NCBI GenBank assembly: GCA_016208305.1
Contig: JACQYI010000006.1
Location: 496,001-560,000 of the forward strand
DNA from: Oscillatoriophycideae cyanobacterium NC_groundwater_1537_Pr4_S-0.65um_50_18
GTDB lineage: Bacteria; Cyanobacteriota; Cyanobacteriia; Elainellales; Elainellaceae
Direction of reading: 5' to 3'
Length of the DNA stretch: 64,000 bases
The first letter of the stretch is position 1, and the number at the start of each line of letters is the position of its first letter. Made by a program: the position numbers and the translations under genes. Shown here piece after piece: positions 35,805 to 45,067 of the stretch. The notes below the pieces were generated by a model. It had not been told where the DNA came from. It saw only the letters and a program-made list of their open reading frames with translations, and did no database searches.

Positions 35805-36361
35805 AAGACGACCCCAAACTCAACTGCCGCTAACCTCAACCATTATTAACTACATCTGCCCAGACGCACCTTCCTTAACAAAATGCATACATGAATATCG
35901 GCGGGGGTGCCTGTGAACATAAACTCATTTGGGAATATTCCTATTTGCACAAATTGTTGCACAGCAGAACTGCACAAGGGTTCATAGTTTTCAAAAAACA
36001 TTCATACAAAAATATTTGTACAAGCAGTCTCTTGAGAGCTACACCCAACAGAGCCAGCCCTTATAAAGCAGGGGCAATTCAGTGTGTGGCTATGATGAAT
36101 CTCGGCCAAGTCCTACCCAGACATGCCTGATTGCAGCCATTGAGGGATGTATAAACAGATTGGATGAATCGTGTATGAGCCGTTACCCATAGCCTTTTTG
36201 CGAATCAATCACCGAGTAGCTTGAGCCTGAATGTTAGCCTAGTGTTTAATCCTGCATTAGGATTGGATGGTTACAGGAGCATATGATCTGGTGCTCCTGC
36301 TCAAGCTGCTGTGTTGGTTAGCGGTGAGCCTGAAGGGCAGCCGCGTTTTGAAGGAGGTTTT
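35805..36361. other. Gene-free divergent region
   Basis: This 557-base stretch separates the TPR gene (minus) from the gene at 36362 (plus). CAGGAGCA (36274-36281) and TGCTCCTG (36292-36299) form a small hairpin 60 bases before the plus-strand start and may sit in its leader. A 79-codon frame at 35891-36130 is not supported. No RNA gene is seen. Confidence 0.4.
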
Positions 36362-37807
36362 ATGAGTTCTGCCGAGAGCAAATCCCCTCGATCGCCCAAA
36401 ACGAGTTCATCCTCTAAGGCTCGCGCTGACGCTCATTATGATGCTCAGGTGAGTCCGTCCTCTAACGACCCTTTGTCAGTGGAACCGTCATCAGCAGAAC
36501 CATCGCCATCAGAACCCATGGATCAGCTTCCAGATTCACCGCCCATCGCTCCTCTTACCTCACCAGAAGTCATGTCATCTACAGCTCCCGATCCGGCAGA
36601 TACCGCAGTTAGCCTTTCAAAGCCTTCTCCTGCAAAGCCTCCTAGTAGACCTCCCGTTGAGCCATCAAACTTGCCAGAGGAGTCTCTGCCGGAAGCGACT
36701 TTGCCAGAGGAGTCTTTGCCGGAAGCGACTTTGCCCCAAGCCTCGCCAACAGAAGAGGCTGTACCTTTGTCGCCAGAGACTGTGGCACAAGAGCCGCAAA
36801 AATCTACGGTAATTCGTCAGCAGCCGATTCCACCTGCTAGTGAGCCGATGCAGTATCGGGCGATCGGGCTGGTGCGTGGCAAATACGCGCCTTCAGAGGA
36901 GCAGTTTACTCGAGGCTTCCTCCATACAGATGACGGGGTTGCCATTGATGCTGTGCTGCTAGGGCGGGTGATGAGCCTGGTGAAAAAGCATTTGGATTTA
37001 GAGCAATCTCACCTATGGGTAGTTTATCCGCGAACCCGTGAAAAAGAGTATGACCTGCATGTCCAAATTGTAGGAGTTTGGGAACCTGAGAATCTCAACC
37101 CTGCAGTGGCAGAGAGTGGCATTGAGGAGGACGCAGCAGACGATGAACTCATTGAGGAGGCGATCGCTCCCGGAGAGGCTAGCGCTTCTGTAGTCCCCTC
37201 TGACACAGAGGTTAAAGCATCCGTAGAGGCATCTCCCGAACCGCCTTCTGAATCCTCACTCGGAACGTCTTTAGAAGAAGATATTGACGATCGCTACTTC
37301 TCTGTACGAGGAGAAGTTGTTTTCTATTCTCCAGATACTGAACAGGTTCTGGTTAAGATTCGCCGAGTTCAACGCCAAGCAGACAAGCAGTCTAAAGCTT
37401 TCAAAGTAGTGCTTAAAGGCGCTCTAGAAGGTGGTAAATCGGTAGGCTATTTCTGGGACTTCAATGTGCAGCGGCAAGACAATATCTTGACGATTCAAGA
37501 TGCCACCTTGATCAAGATAGTGCCACCGCAGAAGGGAGAGGGCGGCAGCAGATTTTCAAAAGGGCCACGCCGAGGAGCACCCCCTGCCGGACGCAAGCGT
37601 TGGGATGGAGCCGCACCTCGACGTGAAGGCGCTGTACCTCGTCCTCGTGCCTCAGGAGAGCGTTCTGGGAGCGATCGCCCTGAGCGTCCGTTAGGAGAGC
37701 GTTCTGGGAGCGATCGTCCCTCTAGACCTGTTGTACCGCGTGAGCGAAAGGAACCCGCAACTAAGCCAGTGCTAAAGCGGCGTAATTCAGAATCTCCGGA
37801 GTCCTAA
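36362..37807 (+). CDS. Conserved cyanobacterial protein with a basic RG-rich tail, function unknown
   Basis: ATG 36362 is chosen for its GGAGG site seven bases upstream, giving 481 residues. Residues 1 to about 160 are Pro/Ser/Glu-rich and contain a 30-base tandem repeat encoding (LPEESLPEAT). A folded region begins near 172 (MQYRAIGLVRGKYAPSEEQF, HLWVVYPRTREKEYDLHVQI). After an acidic insert, a second half follows: RYFSVRGEVVFYSPDTEQVL, FKVVLKGALEGGKSVGYFWD. The tail (about 400-481) is strongly basic with RRGAPPAGRKRW and repeated GERSGSDRP, as in RNA-binding proteins. I recognise no domain name; a nucleic-acid-binding role is inference. Confidence 0.65.
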   Translation: MSSAESKSPRSPKTSSSSKARADAHYDAQVSPSSNDPLSVEPSSAEPSPSEPMDQLPDSPPIAPLTSPEVMSSTAPDPADTAVSLSKPSPAKPPSRPPVEPSNLPEESLPEATLPEESLPEATLPQASPTEEAVPLSPETVAQEPQKSTVIRQQPIPPASEPMQYRAIGLVRGKYAPSEEQFTRGFLHTDDGVAIDAVLLGRVMSLVKKHLDLEQSHLWVVYPRTREKEYDLHVQIVGVWEPENLNPAVAESGIEEDAADDELIEEAIAPGEASASVVPSDTEVKASVEASPEPPSESSLGTSLEEDIDDRYFSVRGEVVFYSPDTEQVLVKIRRVQRQADKQSKAFKVVLKGALEGGKSVGYFWDFNVQRQDNILTIQDATLIKIVPPQKGEGGSRFSKGPRRGAPPAGRKRWDGAAPRREGAVPRPRASGERSGSDRPERPLGERSGSDRPSRPVVPRERKEPATKPVLKRRNSESPES

Positions 37808-37816
37808 TTTAAGGGA

Positions 37817-37858
37817 TACAAAGAAACCCCTGATGCTGGCATCAGGGGTTTCTTTGTA
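37817..37858. terminator. Perfect 20-base hairpin shared by convergent operons
   Basis: The arm at 37817-37836 (TACAAAGAAACCCCTGATGC) pairs perfectly with 37839-37858 around a two-base loop. It lies 10 bases after the plus-strand stop and 37 bases after psbJ on the minus strand, so it can end both transcripts. Confidence 0.8.
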
Positions 37859-37894
37859 TAGAGCTTAAGAGCGCTCAAAATATATTGCTAGGAA

Positions 37895-38014
37895 CTAGAC
37901 CGAAGACCCTAGACCCGCGTAAGCCCCATAGAAAAAGAGACCTACGACCACGAGTACACCAATCCCTGCGACCGTACCAACCATCCAGAGGGGAATTCTA
38001 CCAGATTGAAACAT
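37895..38014 (-). CDS. psbJ: Photosystem II protein PsbJ
   Basis: A 39-residue single-helix subunit of the PSII core, near cytochrome b559. The translated minus strand reads [19 protein letters not shown], then a hydrophobic helix and [14 protein letters not shown] at the end, matching PsbJ over its whole length. It is the last gene of psbEFLJ. The 191-base gap from psbL is long compared with the 9 and 41 bases between the other genes. Confidence 0.97.
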   Translation of the reverse strand: MFQSGRIPLWMVGTVAGIGVLVVVGLFFYGAYAGLGSSV

Positions 38015-38052
38015 TCTTTTCTTAACCTCCTAAACAAACGGAATTTAAATGG

Positions 38053-38181
38053 AGTTGGGCGATAAGACTTCGACGCTAGAAGCTTAATGGCTCAACTGTT
38101 CACCATTTAGTCATCTAGTGAGCTGGCTCTTGAAGACCTTCTTGCTACAAGGCTGTGGCTCTAGAAATGGCTCGCCCAACT
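38053..38181. repeat. Inverted repeat closing the psbL-psbJ spacer
   Basis: AGTTGGGCGA (38053-38062) is exactly complementary to TCGCCCAACT (38172-38181), enclosing about 109 bases between psbL and psbJ. It could fold the spacer into one large stem-loop. The enclosed part also contains smaller complementary words such as AGCCA/TGGCT. Confidence 0.5.
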
Positions 38182-38205
38182 TTCGCAATCGAGCTGAAAA
38201 ATAGA

Positions 38206-38334
38206 CTAGTTGAAGAAGTAGCTTGAAAACAAAATGCCAAGAACGAAAATGAGCAACAAACCCAAGTAGAGAGAAGTACGATTCAACTCTACGGGTTGGT
38301 TGTTAGGATTACGACTCCGGTCTAAAGGTGCCAC
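38206..38334 (-). CDS. psbL: Photosystem II protein PsbL
   Basis: PsbL is a single-helix PSII core subunit needed for electron transfer at the acceptor side. The translation has the family sequence [18 protein letters not shown], a hydrophobic helix and [10 protein letters not shown]. The start is GTG at 38334, supported by AGGAGA six bases upstream. This gives 42 residues, three more than the usual form, because the N-terminus reads (M)[10 protein letters not shown]. It starts 9 bases after the psbF stop. Confidence 0.95.
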   Translation of the reverse strand: MAPLDRSRNPNNQPVELNRTSLYLGLLLIFVLGILFSSYFFN

Positions 38335-38343
38335 AAGATTCTC

Positions 38344-38478
38344 CTAGCGCTGAATAAATTGCATGGACGCGATCGCTCCCAGAAAAAACACAGTGGGAAC
38401 AGCCAATGTGTGAACCGCCGCCCAGCGAACGGTAAAGATGGGATAGGAAACAGGTTGATTTGGGGAATTGCCAGTCAT
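38344..38478 (-). CDS. psbF: Cytochrome b559 beta subunit PsbF
   Basis: The small subunit of cytochrome b559 in the PSII core; with PsbE it binds one haem. The 44 residues read [19 protein letters not shown], then [19 protein letters not shown] and end QFIQR. His23 is the haem ligand in the conserved RWAAVH context. It lies 41 bases after psbE and 9 bases before psbL. Confidence 0.97.
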   Translation of the reverse strand: MTGNSPNQPVSYPIFTVRWAAVHTLAVPTVFFLGAIASMQFIQR

Positions 38479-38519
38479 AGTTTTTTAGCTCGCTTACCTA
38501 TGTCTAATTGTCAAGAAAA

Positions 38520-38768
38520 CTACTTGCCAATAAAGTCTTCAATTTGCTGTTTAGCACTGTCCCGATCCATGACGATCGGCACTTCTTGACGCTCTTGAGT
38601 AAAGTACTCATTGGGGCGAGGCGTGCCAAAGATATCGTAAGCCAAACCCGTACTCACAAACAGCCAACCTGCGACAAACAGCGCTGGAATCGTGATGCTG
38701 TGAATGACCCAATAGCGGATGCTTGTGACAATGTCTGTAAATGGACGCTCTCCAGTAGTACCAGCCAT
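38520..38768 (-). CDS. psbE: Cytochrome b559 alpha subunit PsbE
   Basis: The larger subunit of cytochrome b559. The 82 residues are full length, with haem ligand His23 in [18 protein letters not shown], then [18 protein letters not shown] and the C-terminal Lys-rich end IEDFIGK. It is the first gene of psbEFLJ. A GAGGGGAG ribosome site is seven bases upstream, and a promoter is 40-75 bases upstream. Confidence 0.98.
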   Translation of the reverse strand: MAGTTGERPFTDIVTSIRYWVIHSITIPALFVAGWLFVSTGLAYDIFGTPRPNEYFTQERQEVPIVMDRDSAKQQIEDFIGK

Positions 38769-38810
38769 TCAATCTCCCCTCAAAAATCACAACTTGAACA
38801 TTTAACTTAC

Positions 38811-38839
38811 ATCATATGAGAATGAGTCAGGCATCACAA
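38811..38839 (-). promoter_or_regulatory. Sigma-70-type promoter of psbEFLJ
   Basis: On the minus strand, TTGTGA (38839-38834) and TATGAT (38816-38811) are separated by exactly 17 bases, about 45-70 bases upstream of psbE. Confidence 0.7.
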
Positions 38840-38932
38840 GCAATGGTAGATTTTTCTATTTCCTTCAACCGGATTTTTTGAAATCTAAATGCTTAAAATA
38901 CCTCATTTTTTGTGCTCATTCCTACTTGGAAA

Positions 38933-39982
38933 TTAGGCAGCATTATATTTCAATAATGTGCCTCTTTGCCCCAAGACAAATCCTTGTTCAGGAGTAACAA
39001 AAACAATCTTGTAAAGGTTCGAGGGAACGTTTTCAATTCCCTTATCTTTTTGCCAAGTTTGACCGCCATCAAAACTAACCAATAAGTTACCGCTGCCGCC
39101 AGAAACCCAGACTTCTTTAGGAGTACGGAAAGCCAGATCTAGAAGTCCCCAGCTTGTAGCAAATTCTGGTGTAATGGCTTCTCCCCACTTGCCAGAAGCC
39201 TTGTCCTCAACTTCTTTAATCTCAGTTTCGGCATCTGGAGAAACCGTATCGTCCTTAAAAGCACCAAATTGCACAACACCGCCTCTGGCCAACAGCCAAA
39301 GTTGTCCATCTTTGCCAAACCCCATGCTTTGCAACCGCCTAGAGCTATTCCGGTTGTAGGGCTGCCATGCCGTCTGTCCAGGCTCCCAGGTCGAGTAAAA
39401 GCTGCCTCGTGCTGAAACAGCAACATACTTACCATCGGGCGATCGCTCAATATCTCGCGACACACCTACAGCCTCTTGCACAAGGGCTTGCCAGGTTTTA
39501 CCATCGTCTTGCGTGCGATAGATAGCGCCCACATCAGTCGTCATTTCAGCCGACTGCCGACCCAGAGCCGTGACTAAATAGGGCGAACCTGGCAGCTTTT
39601 CGCTGAGGGGAATGCGTGACCAAGATTTGCCCGCATCGGTGGTGTGTAACAGAATGCTGGGGCGACCCACAACCCACCCTTCGTTTCCGGAAAAGCTCAC
39701 AGAATTAAAGGTATAGAGGCTGCCGCCCAAATCTAGCTTACGTTCTTCCCAAGTTTTCCCCCCATCCAGCGTTTCTAGCAGGGTCGAACCTTTACCGACG
39801 ATCCAGCCATGCTGCGTGTCGATAAAAGCCACATCAGACAAAGTTTCCTCTGTTGGGAGGGGGATAACCTCCCACGGGTTGGTGCTGATCGAAGGTAAAT
39901 AGCCTTTAGCGCAGCTACTACAGAGCAGAACTGCCGCCAGAACAAGAACAATTTGCCGGAGCGGCTTCAGAATCGGGTGCAT
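38933..39982 (-). CDS. ycf48: Photosystem II assembly factor Ycf48/HCF136
   Basis: Ycf48 is a thylakoid-lumen seven-bladed propeller that helps insert D1 into early PSII assembly complexes. The 349 residues are normal. Cys24 in LLCSSC after a hydrophobic stretch reads as a lipoprotein modification site. Propeller blades carry repeated motifs such as [33 protein letters not shown] and [13 protein letters not shown]. It lies between rubA and psbE on the same strand, the conserved cyanobacterial order. Confidence 0.95.
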   Translation of the reverse strand: MHPILKPLRQIVLVLAAVLLCSSCAKGYLPSISTNPWEVIPLPTEETLSDVAFIDTQHGWIVGKGSTLLETLDGGKTWEERKLDLGGSLYTFNSVSFSGNEGWVVGRPSILLHTTDAGKSWSRIPLSEKLPGSPYLVTALGRQSAEMTTDVGAIYRTQDDGKTWQALVQEAVGVSRDIERSPDGKYVAVSARGSFYSTWEPGQTAWQPYNRNSSRRLQSMGFGKDGQLWLLARGGVVQFGAFKDDTVSPDAETEIKEVEDKASGKWGEAITPEFATSWGLLDLAFRTPKEVWVSGGSGNLLVSFDGGQTWQKDKGIENVPSNLYKIVFVTPEQGFVLGQRGTLLKYNAA

Positions 39983-40121
39983 GGGGTTTTGATCGATGAC
40001 TTAACTAAAATTTTGATAATCAGAATGTTGAACCAGTTGAACCCTTCGATCGATGGATCGAGAGGTCTAGGTAGACCGTTAAAACCACTTGCCCTTGAAT
40101 AAGAGGCATTGAGCGCACAGA

Positions 40122-40457
40122 CTAATTCAATCCATAAAGGCTAAGGAAAAACAGCACACCTAGCGCTAAAGCCCCAAAGATCAAAAGATTCTTTTGACCA
40201 GGAGTTAGCGTATTCACTCCAAAACCGTACTTTAGATTTTCCTTGAAGCCCGAAGGGCTATTAATGGAGCCAATATTGCTAAACCGAGGTTTACGGGCAT
40301 TGCAGACTGGGCATTTCCAATCTTCGGGCAACTCTTCAAAAGCTACGCCTGGGGCAATGCTTCTGGTGTTGTCTCCTTGGGTTGGTTCATAAACGTAGCC
40401 GCAGGCTCCGCACTCATAGCTATCTAGGGTTTTGGGATCGATCGCTTCTGTACTCAT
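40122..40457 (-). CDS. rubA: Membrane-anchored rubredoxin RubA
   Basis: A 111-residue rubredoxin with the iron centre formed by CGACGY (about 17-22) and CPVCNARK (about 49-56), with FEELPEDWKCPVC between. The C-terminal part is a membrane helix (LLIFGALALGVLFFLSLYGLN). RubA is needed for early PSII assembly in cyanobacteria, consistent with its place directly upstream of ycf48 and psbEFLJ. Confidence 0.95.
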   Translation of the reverse strand: MSTEAIDPKTLDSYECGACGYVYEPTQGDNTRSIAPGVAFEELPEDWKCPVCNARKPRFSNIGSINSPSGFKENLKYGFGVNTLTPGQKNLLIFGALALGVLFFLSLYGLN

Positions 40458-40615
40458 TGGCGGCTCCCATCTACGAGGAATCTCTTAAAAAGATCAAATA
40501 TTAGAAACTCTATTACGGATTATGACATAGAGTGTTCCCTCCTCAATCGAGGAGTGGTGCCATTTTGAATTTTAGATTTTTAAATTTAGTTTTTGGCAGG
40601 TCGAGCAGGCCAGCG

Positions 40616-41098
40616 CTAGAGCGGAGGTCGCTTGCTGCCATTAGCCTGGGGCGGTTTTTGAAAAGCGGCAATCAGGAGACAAAAGATGCCAATGTTGATA
40701 AAAACATCTGCCAAGTTAAACACCGCAAAGTGAATGATGCGAAAGTCTAGAAAGTCTACAACCTGGCCTGCGGTGAAGCGATCGATACCATTGCCCAGCG
40801 CTCCAGCCAAAACGCTGCCATAGCCCACCTGCTCCCAACGATTCATGCGCGTGCGCCAAGCCAGCAAAATTAACCCTGCACTGACAATGAGCGACAGCCA
40901 GCGCAACCATTCACCCTGCTCGCTAAAGAGGCTGAATGCTGCGCCTTTGTTGACCACATAGGTAAAGTGAAAGACCCCTGGAATCAGCGGCAGAGTCTCG
41001 CCCAGCTGAAAAGTTTGCACGATCGCAAATTTGCTGAGCTGATCCAAGATCAATCCCACCGCAGCCGCGATCCAAAATAGGCGATTCTTCAAATTCAT
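40616..41098 (-). CDS. lspA: Lipoprotein signal peptidase LspA
   Basis: LspA cleaves the signal peptide of prolipoproteins in the plasma membrane. The 160 residues have four membrane segments. The catalytic aspartates are in GNGIDRF and FNLADVFINIG, with VVDFLDF between. IPGVFHFTYVVNKGAAFS matches the conserved NxGxAFS region. It is downstream of bioY, 49 bases away, and upstream of rubA. Confidence 0.95.
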   Translation of the reverse strand: MNLKNRLFWIAAAVGLILDQLSKFAIVQTFQLGETLPLIPGVFHFTYVVNKGAAFSLFSEQGEWLRWLSLIVSAGLILLAWRTRMNRWEQVGYGSVLAGALGNGIDRFTAGQVVDFLDFRIIHFAVFNLADVFINIGIFCLLIAAFQKPPQANGSKRPPL

Positions 41099-41147
41099 AA
41101 GTTCATGGGGCGATCGGATGAACGACGCTATTTTTTAGCAGCCATTA

Positions 41148-41786
41148 CTAATAAAACATTAAACGGCGCAGACCAAAGGCAAGCACTGCTACAGCACAGA
41201 CTATAGCCAACTGTCCTGCTAAGGGATTGAGTGAATAGGTGACAATGGCTTGCAGCACAGACACCTGCCCTGCCCAATGAAAATAGTTTGCTGTGAACAA
41301 ATAGCCAATGCCCGTTAGATGGATGGTGAGTAACCCCGCCAAGCCGCTAAGGGCCATGTACTCTAGCCGCATAGGCAACCAAAACGCTAGCCAACCGCAT
41401 ACCCAGGCTCCTGGCACAAATCCAAGCAGATAGCCAAAGCTGGGACGATGGACGTAATCTAGCCCGCCACCATGAGTAAACACGTTAAACCAGGAAGACA
41501 GCCCCAACAATAAATAGGCTACCTGGGAGATCACGGCTGCATTCTTACCCCCCAAGCAGCTTACCAACAGCACCGCAGCAATTTGGCAGCTCACGCCTAA
41601 GGAATAGGCGGGCGCGCCTTGCCCCCAGAGGCTCATAGGGCTGGCAATAAAAGCCTCAAGCAGGGTGCCACCAATGGTCAAAATTAGACCTATGATCGCC
41701 CAGAGCAGTTGGGTTGGAGCTGTCACATTCAATCTAGGGGTAAGGGGTGAAGAAGGGGAGGGTGAAAAAGGCCGCAAATGCTTCAA
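41148..41786 (-). CDS. bioY: Biotin transporter BioY
   Basis: BioY is the membrane S component for biotin uptake and may work alone or with an ECF ATPase module, which is not in the window. The 212 residues have about six helices. Family motifs are VSCQIAAVLLVSCLGGKNAAV, THGGGLDY and PSFGYLLGFVPGAWVCGWL. It lies between rnz and lspA with gaps of 38 and 49 bases, so rnz-bioY-lspA is probably one transcript. Confidence 0.9.
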   Translation of the reverse strand: MKHLRPFSPSPSSPLTPRLNVTAPTQLLWAIIGLILTIGGTLLEAFIASPMSLWGQGAPAYSLGVSCQIAAVLLVSCLGGKNAAVISQVAYLLLGLSSWFNVFTHGGGLDYVHRPSFGYLLGFVPGAWVCGWLAFWLPMRLEYMALSGLAGLLTIHLTGIGYLFTANYFHWAGQVSVLQAIVTYSLNPLAGQLAIVCAVAVLAFGLRRLMFY

Positions 41787-41824
41787 TTTTCCAGCCTCCT
41801 GTTGTCTGACCCCAAATTATAGCC

Positions 41825-42781
41825 TCAGTAGGTAGCTGCAAGTTCTTGACTTTGACGACGCGGAATTTCGTAGGTCAAAAAATCATGCGCCATCAATGTG
41901 TTGGGAAAAATCGTTTGGGCTTCCTTCAAGAGGTCGTCCAGGGCGATCGCATTTCCCGGCGCATAGCGTGGGCTAAAGTGGGTCATGATAAGCTGCTTTG
42001 CCTTAGCCCCCAAGGCCGTCTGAGCCGCCATCGTCGAGGTAGAATGTAGCCGCTGGTAGGCAAGTTCAGCATCCTGGTGCGCAAAGGTGGCCTCATGAAT
42101 CAACACATCAGCATCTTGGGCCAGCTCAACAGCGTTATCGCAATAAATAGTGTCTGTGCAGTAAACAAACTTACGTCCAACTTGAGTTTCGCCGCATAGC
42201 TCACTGCCGTTAATCACCCGCCCATCCGCTAAAGTCACGATTTCTCCCCGCTTTAGCTTGCCGTACAGCGGACCTGAAGGAATACCCAATGCCGTAGCGC
42301 GCTCGACATCAAACCGTCCGGGCTTATCTTTTTCAGCAATGCGGTAGCCAAAAGCAGGTACCCGATGGGTGAGTGGCGCACAGGTCACGGTAAACTCGTC
42401 ATCTTCAAACACTACCCCTGGCTGAACCGTATGGACTTTAACCGGATAGTGAAAGTGCGTTTGGGAGTATCGCCCACAAGCTCTGAGGTATTCATCTAGC
42501 TTGGGCGGCCCATAGATATCAATCCGGCTAGGGTTTCCGGCCAGCCCGCAGCTTGCCAACAGGCCCATTAATCCATACACATGATCGCCATGCATATGGG
42601 TGACAAAAATTCGGGTGATCTGGCTGCTTTTGAGTTCGCTGCGCAAAATTTGATGCTGGGTGCCCTCACCACAGTCAAATAGCCAGATTTCAGACCGCTG
42701 GGGCAACCGCACCGCAATACTAGACACATTGCGCGATCGCGTTGGCACACCGGAGCTAGTTCCCAGAAACGTAATCTGCAA
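41825..42781 (-). CDS. rnz: Ribonuclease Z
   Basis: RNase Z trims the 3-prime ends of tRNA precursors. The 318 residues have the metallo-beta-lactamase zinc motif THMHGDH (His62, His64, Asp66, His67), then [15 protein letters not shown], the exosite-loop region, and HEATFAHQD and [10 protein letters not shown] with further metal ligands. [21 protein letters not shown] at the start is family-typical. First gene of the rnz-bioY-lspA group, divergent from the DUF362 gene. Confidence 0.95.
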   Translation of the reverse strand: MQITFLGTSSGVPTRSRNVSSIAVRLPQRSEIWLFDCGEGTQHQILRSELKSSQITRIFVTHMHGDHVYGLMGLLASCGLAGNPSRIDIYGPPKLDEYLRACGRYSQTHFHYPVKVHTVQPGVVFEDDEFTVTCAPLTHRVPAFGYRIAEKDKPGRFDVERATALGIPSGPLYGKLKRGEIVTLADGRVINGSELCGETQVGRKFVYCTDTIYCDNAVELAQDADVLIHEATFAHQDAELAYQRLHSTSTMAAQTALGAKAKQLIMTHFSPRYAPGNAIALDDLLKEAQTIFPNTLMAHDFLTYEIPRRQSQELAATY

Positions 42782-42999
42782 GGTTGAACCTGACTCTCTA
42801 AGCTAACTTTATGTTCAGAAATGCTCTGTCAAATCTATGGTGACATATTCATCAAAGATTCGGTAAGAGATTCAATTTAGACGATCGCCATTCTAAATCA
42901 ACCTTTGGCACGCAGTGGCGATCCAGAATTGCCTGACTTTGCCCTACAGATGACAAAGATTTGGTAGAACCTATTTAATCCTTACCCAGACAACCTGAT

Positions 43000-43962
43000 A
43001 TGCAGTCTACAGTCAGCCTCCTGCGAGTCGAATCTTACGATCGCCCCCTTCTGAAAACTGCTCTAGAGGAGCTGTTAGCGCCCCTCGGCGGCATGACGGC
43101 ATTTGTCAAACCCGGCGATCGGGTTTTGCTCAAGCCTAATTTGCTCACAGGCGCACGCCCTACGAAGGAATGCACAACCCATTTTGAGGTCGTGTATTGC
43201 GTTGCGCAGCAGGTAATTGAGGCAGGCGGCAAGCCTTTCTTAGCCGATAGTCCTGCTTTTGGCACCGCCAGAGGCGTCGCTTTAGCCAATGGCTACCAAC
43301 CGATTTTGGATGAGTTAGGCGTTCCGGTGATTGAGATGAAGGGACAGCGCTATCAAGCAGCAGGCGAAGAGTTCAATCATCTGCTGCTCTCCAAAGAAGT
43401 GATGGAAGCCGATGTGGTCATTAACCTCCCTAAGGTTAAGTCTCACGTACAGCTGACGCTGACCCTGGGTGTAAAAAATCTGTTTGGCTGCGTTCCGGGC
43501 AAAATGAAAGCCTGGTGGCATATGGAGGCGGGTAAAGATCGCGATCGCTTTGGCGATATGCTGGTCGAAACCGCTAGGACGATCGCGCCTAACCTCACTA
43601 TCCTGGATGGCATTATTGGGCATGAAGGGAATGGCCCTAGCGGTGGCGAACCGCGTCCGCTCGGTGTTTTAGGCGCTGCGACAGATGTGTTTGCGCTCGA
43701 TCGCGCCCTTGTAGACATCCTTCAGGTTGATCCGGCTCAGGTGCCTACGATCGCAGCTTCCCAGCGACTCGGACTCTGCCCAAAATTAGACGAGGTCTCA
43801 TTTCCCCATCTCACCCCGGCTGAGTTGCAGATCGCAGATTGGAAATTGCCTACACAGATGAAGCCGATCGACTTTGGCGCACCTCGCGTGCTCAAATCGA
43901 CCTTCAAGCATCTCTATGTCCGGTTTATCAAAGAACCGTTGAATGCCTATGCTAAACAATAG
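43000..43962 (+). CDS. DUF362 family protein
   Basis: A 320-residue soluble protein of the DUF362 family, members of which often carry a C-terminal ferredoxin domain; this one does not. Motifs: VLLKPNLLTGARPTKECTTH, GKPFLADSPAFGTARGVA, VINLPKVKSHVQLTLTLGVKN and GCVPGKMKAWWHM. Cys-rich cluster motifs are absent. Function unknown. It converges with the DUF502 gene; a small GC-rich hairpin (44009-44025) lies between. Confidence 0.8.
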   Translation: MQSTVSLLRVESYDRPLLKTALEELLAPLGGMTAFVKPGDRVLLKPNLLTGARPTKECTTHFEVVYCVAQQVIEAGGKPFLADSPAFGTARGVALANGYQPILDELGVPVIEMKGQRYQAAGEEFNHLLLSKEVMEADVVINLPKVKSHVQLTLTLGVKNLFGCVPGKMKAWWHMEAGKDRDRFGDMLVETARTIAPNLTILDGIIGHEGNGPSGGEPRPLGVLGAATDVFALDRALVDILQVDPAQVPTIAASQRLGLCPKLDEVSFPHLTPAELQIADWKLPTQMKPIDFGAPRVLKSTFKHLYVRFIKEPLNAYAKQ

Positions 43963-44008
43963 GACTTAGTTTTATTGTTTAGAGATTTGGATACTGAGAG
44001 CTTGTGTG

Positions 44009-44025
44009 GGCGCGCTTCGCGCGCC
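44009..44025. repeat. GC-rich hairpin between convergent genes
   Basis: GGCGCGC-TTC-GCGCGCC is a perfect 7-base stem, 47 bases after the DUF362 stop and 62 bases from the DUF502 stop. No T run follows, so its terminator role is uncertain. Confidence 0.45.
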
Positions 44026-44086
44026 TACGAAAGCGTTCTTAATAAGCACCCCAGGATATGAGGGCTACAGCGACAAAAAGGTGAGC

Positions 44087-44797
44087 CTAGCGTTTAATTT
44101 CGGGCAATGGCTGATCCAATGCAGTTTCTAGCCGACGCGCCTCAAACGAACTCAAGGGCACAATTGGCATTGGGCGAGGACTCACAATACCGCCCGACAC
44201 CACAATCTTGAAAGCATCCTCAATCGACATCGACAAATTTACAACTTCACTTTCCGGCACGATCGCATACCAGCCTGTCGTGGGGTTAGGAGTGCTGGGG
44301 ATAAAAACACTCAGCATTGGCTCCGGCATATGAACTTGAATTTGAGGAGCAATGGCAGCCGTGACAAACGCGATCGCCCAAATGCCTTTACGCGGATACT
44401 CCACCATGACAACTTGCCGGAACTTGTCGTTGGAATCCTTCAGTAGGGTTTCGAGCAGCTGTTTCAAAGTTTTGTAAATCGCACCTGCCAGTGGGATGGC
44501 TTGCAGCACCCGTTCGCCAACATCTAGCAGCCAGCGTCCGCCAATGTTGCGCGCCATCAAGCCAATCAGCAAAATCGAGAACAAGGGAACCGTTAGACCG
44601 ATCGCCAAATTCATCAGATCGCCCACCAGGGGCGGTAGATCTTTAAACGGATTGAGCTGCTTGGGAATCTGTGTCAGAAAATCAATCACCCAGAAGGCGA
44701 TCGTGGTCGTCAGCCAAATGGTAGTGGCAAGGGGAATCACCACCAGCAGGCCAGCAATCAAATCATTTTTCAGGTCTTGCTTGAAGCGTTGAAGCAC
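44087..44797 (-). CDS. DUF502 family membrane protein
   Basis: A 236-residue membrane protein with two helices, about 12-40 (IAGLLVVIPLATTIWLTTTI) and 65-90. Family motifs: NDLIAGLLVVIPL, GLMARNIGGRW, QAIPLAGAIYKTLKQ and VFIPSTPNPTTGWYAIVPES. Function unknown; the family occurs in bacteria and plants. GTG at 44797 is chosen because AAGGA lies six bases upstream; a TTG at 44827 is possible but has no ribosome site. Confidence 0.85.
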   Translation of the reverse strand: MLQRFKQDLKNDLIAGLLVVIPLATTIWLTTTIAFWVIDFLTQIPKQLNPFKDLPPLVGDLMNLAIGLTVPLFSILLIGLMARNIGGRWLLDVGERVLQAIPLAGAIYKTLKQLLETLLKDSNDKFRQVVMVEYPRKGIWAIAFVTAAIAPQIQVHMPEPMLSVFIPSTPNPTTGWYAIVPESEVVNLSMSIEDAFKIVVSGGIVSPRPMPIVPLSSFEARRLETALDQPLPEIKR

Positions 44798-45067
44798 AAA
44801 TATCCTTCTCTCTGGGTAGCTGCTCAACGGATAACTCCGTCAAAACAGAGGGGCTTCTAGAGCGCTAATGATGACTTCACGAAAGCTTTCACGACTGCTG
44901 TTCTAGCTTAAACCGTTGTGGAAGAAAACTGTTCTGGATTGAACCGCCTACCTCGAATAGGCAAAAGCCGTCGCACCTGTCTTTCTAGTATGTGTCTATT
45001 AATATTTGTAATGGTTATGAAGAATTGTTGCAACCTTTATCTTTACAGTAATTTTTAACAGTAATTT

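Noticed and set aside
35891-36130. 79-codon plus-strand frame between the TPR gene and the RG-tail gene
   Set aside because: No ribosome site and unremarkable composition; no family resemblance.
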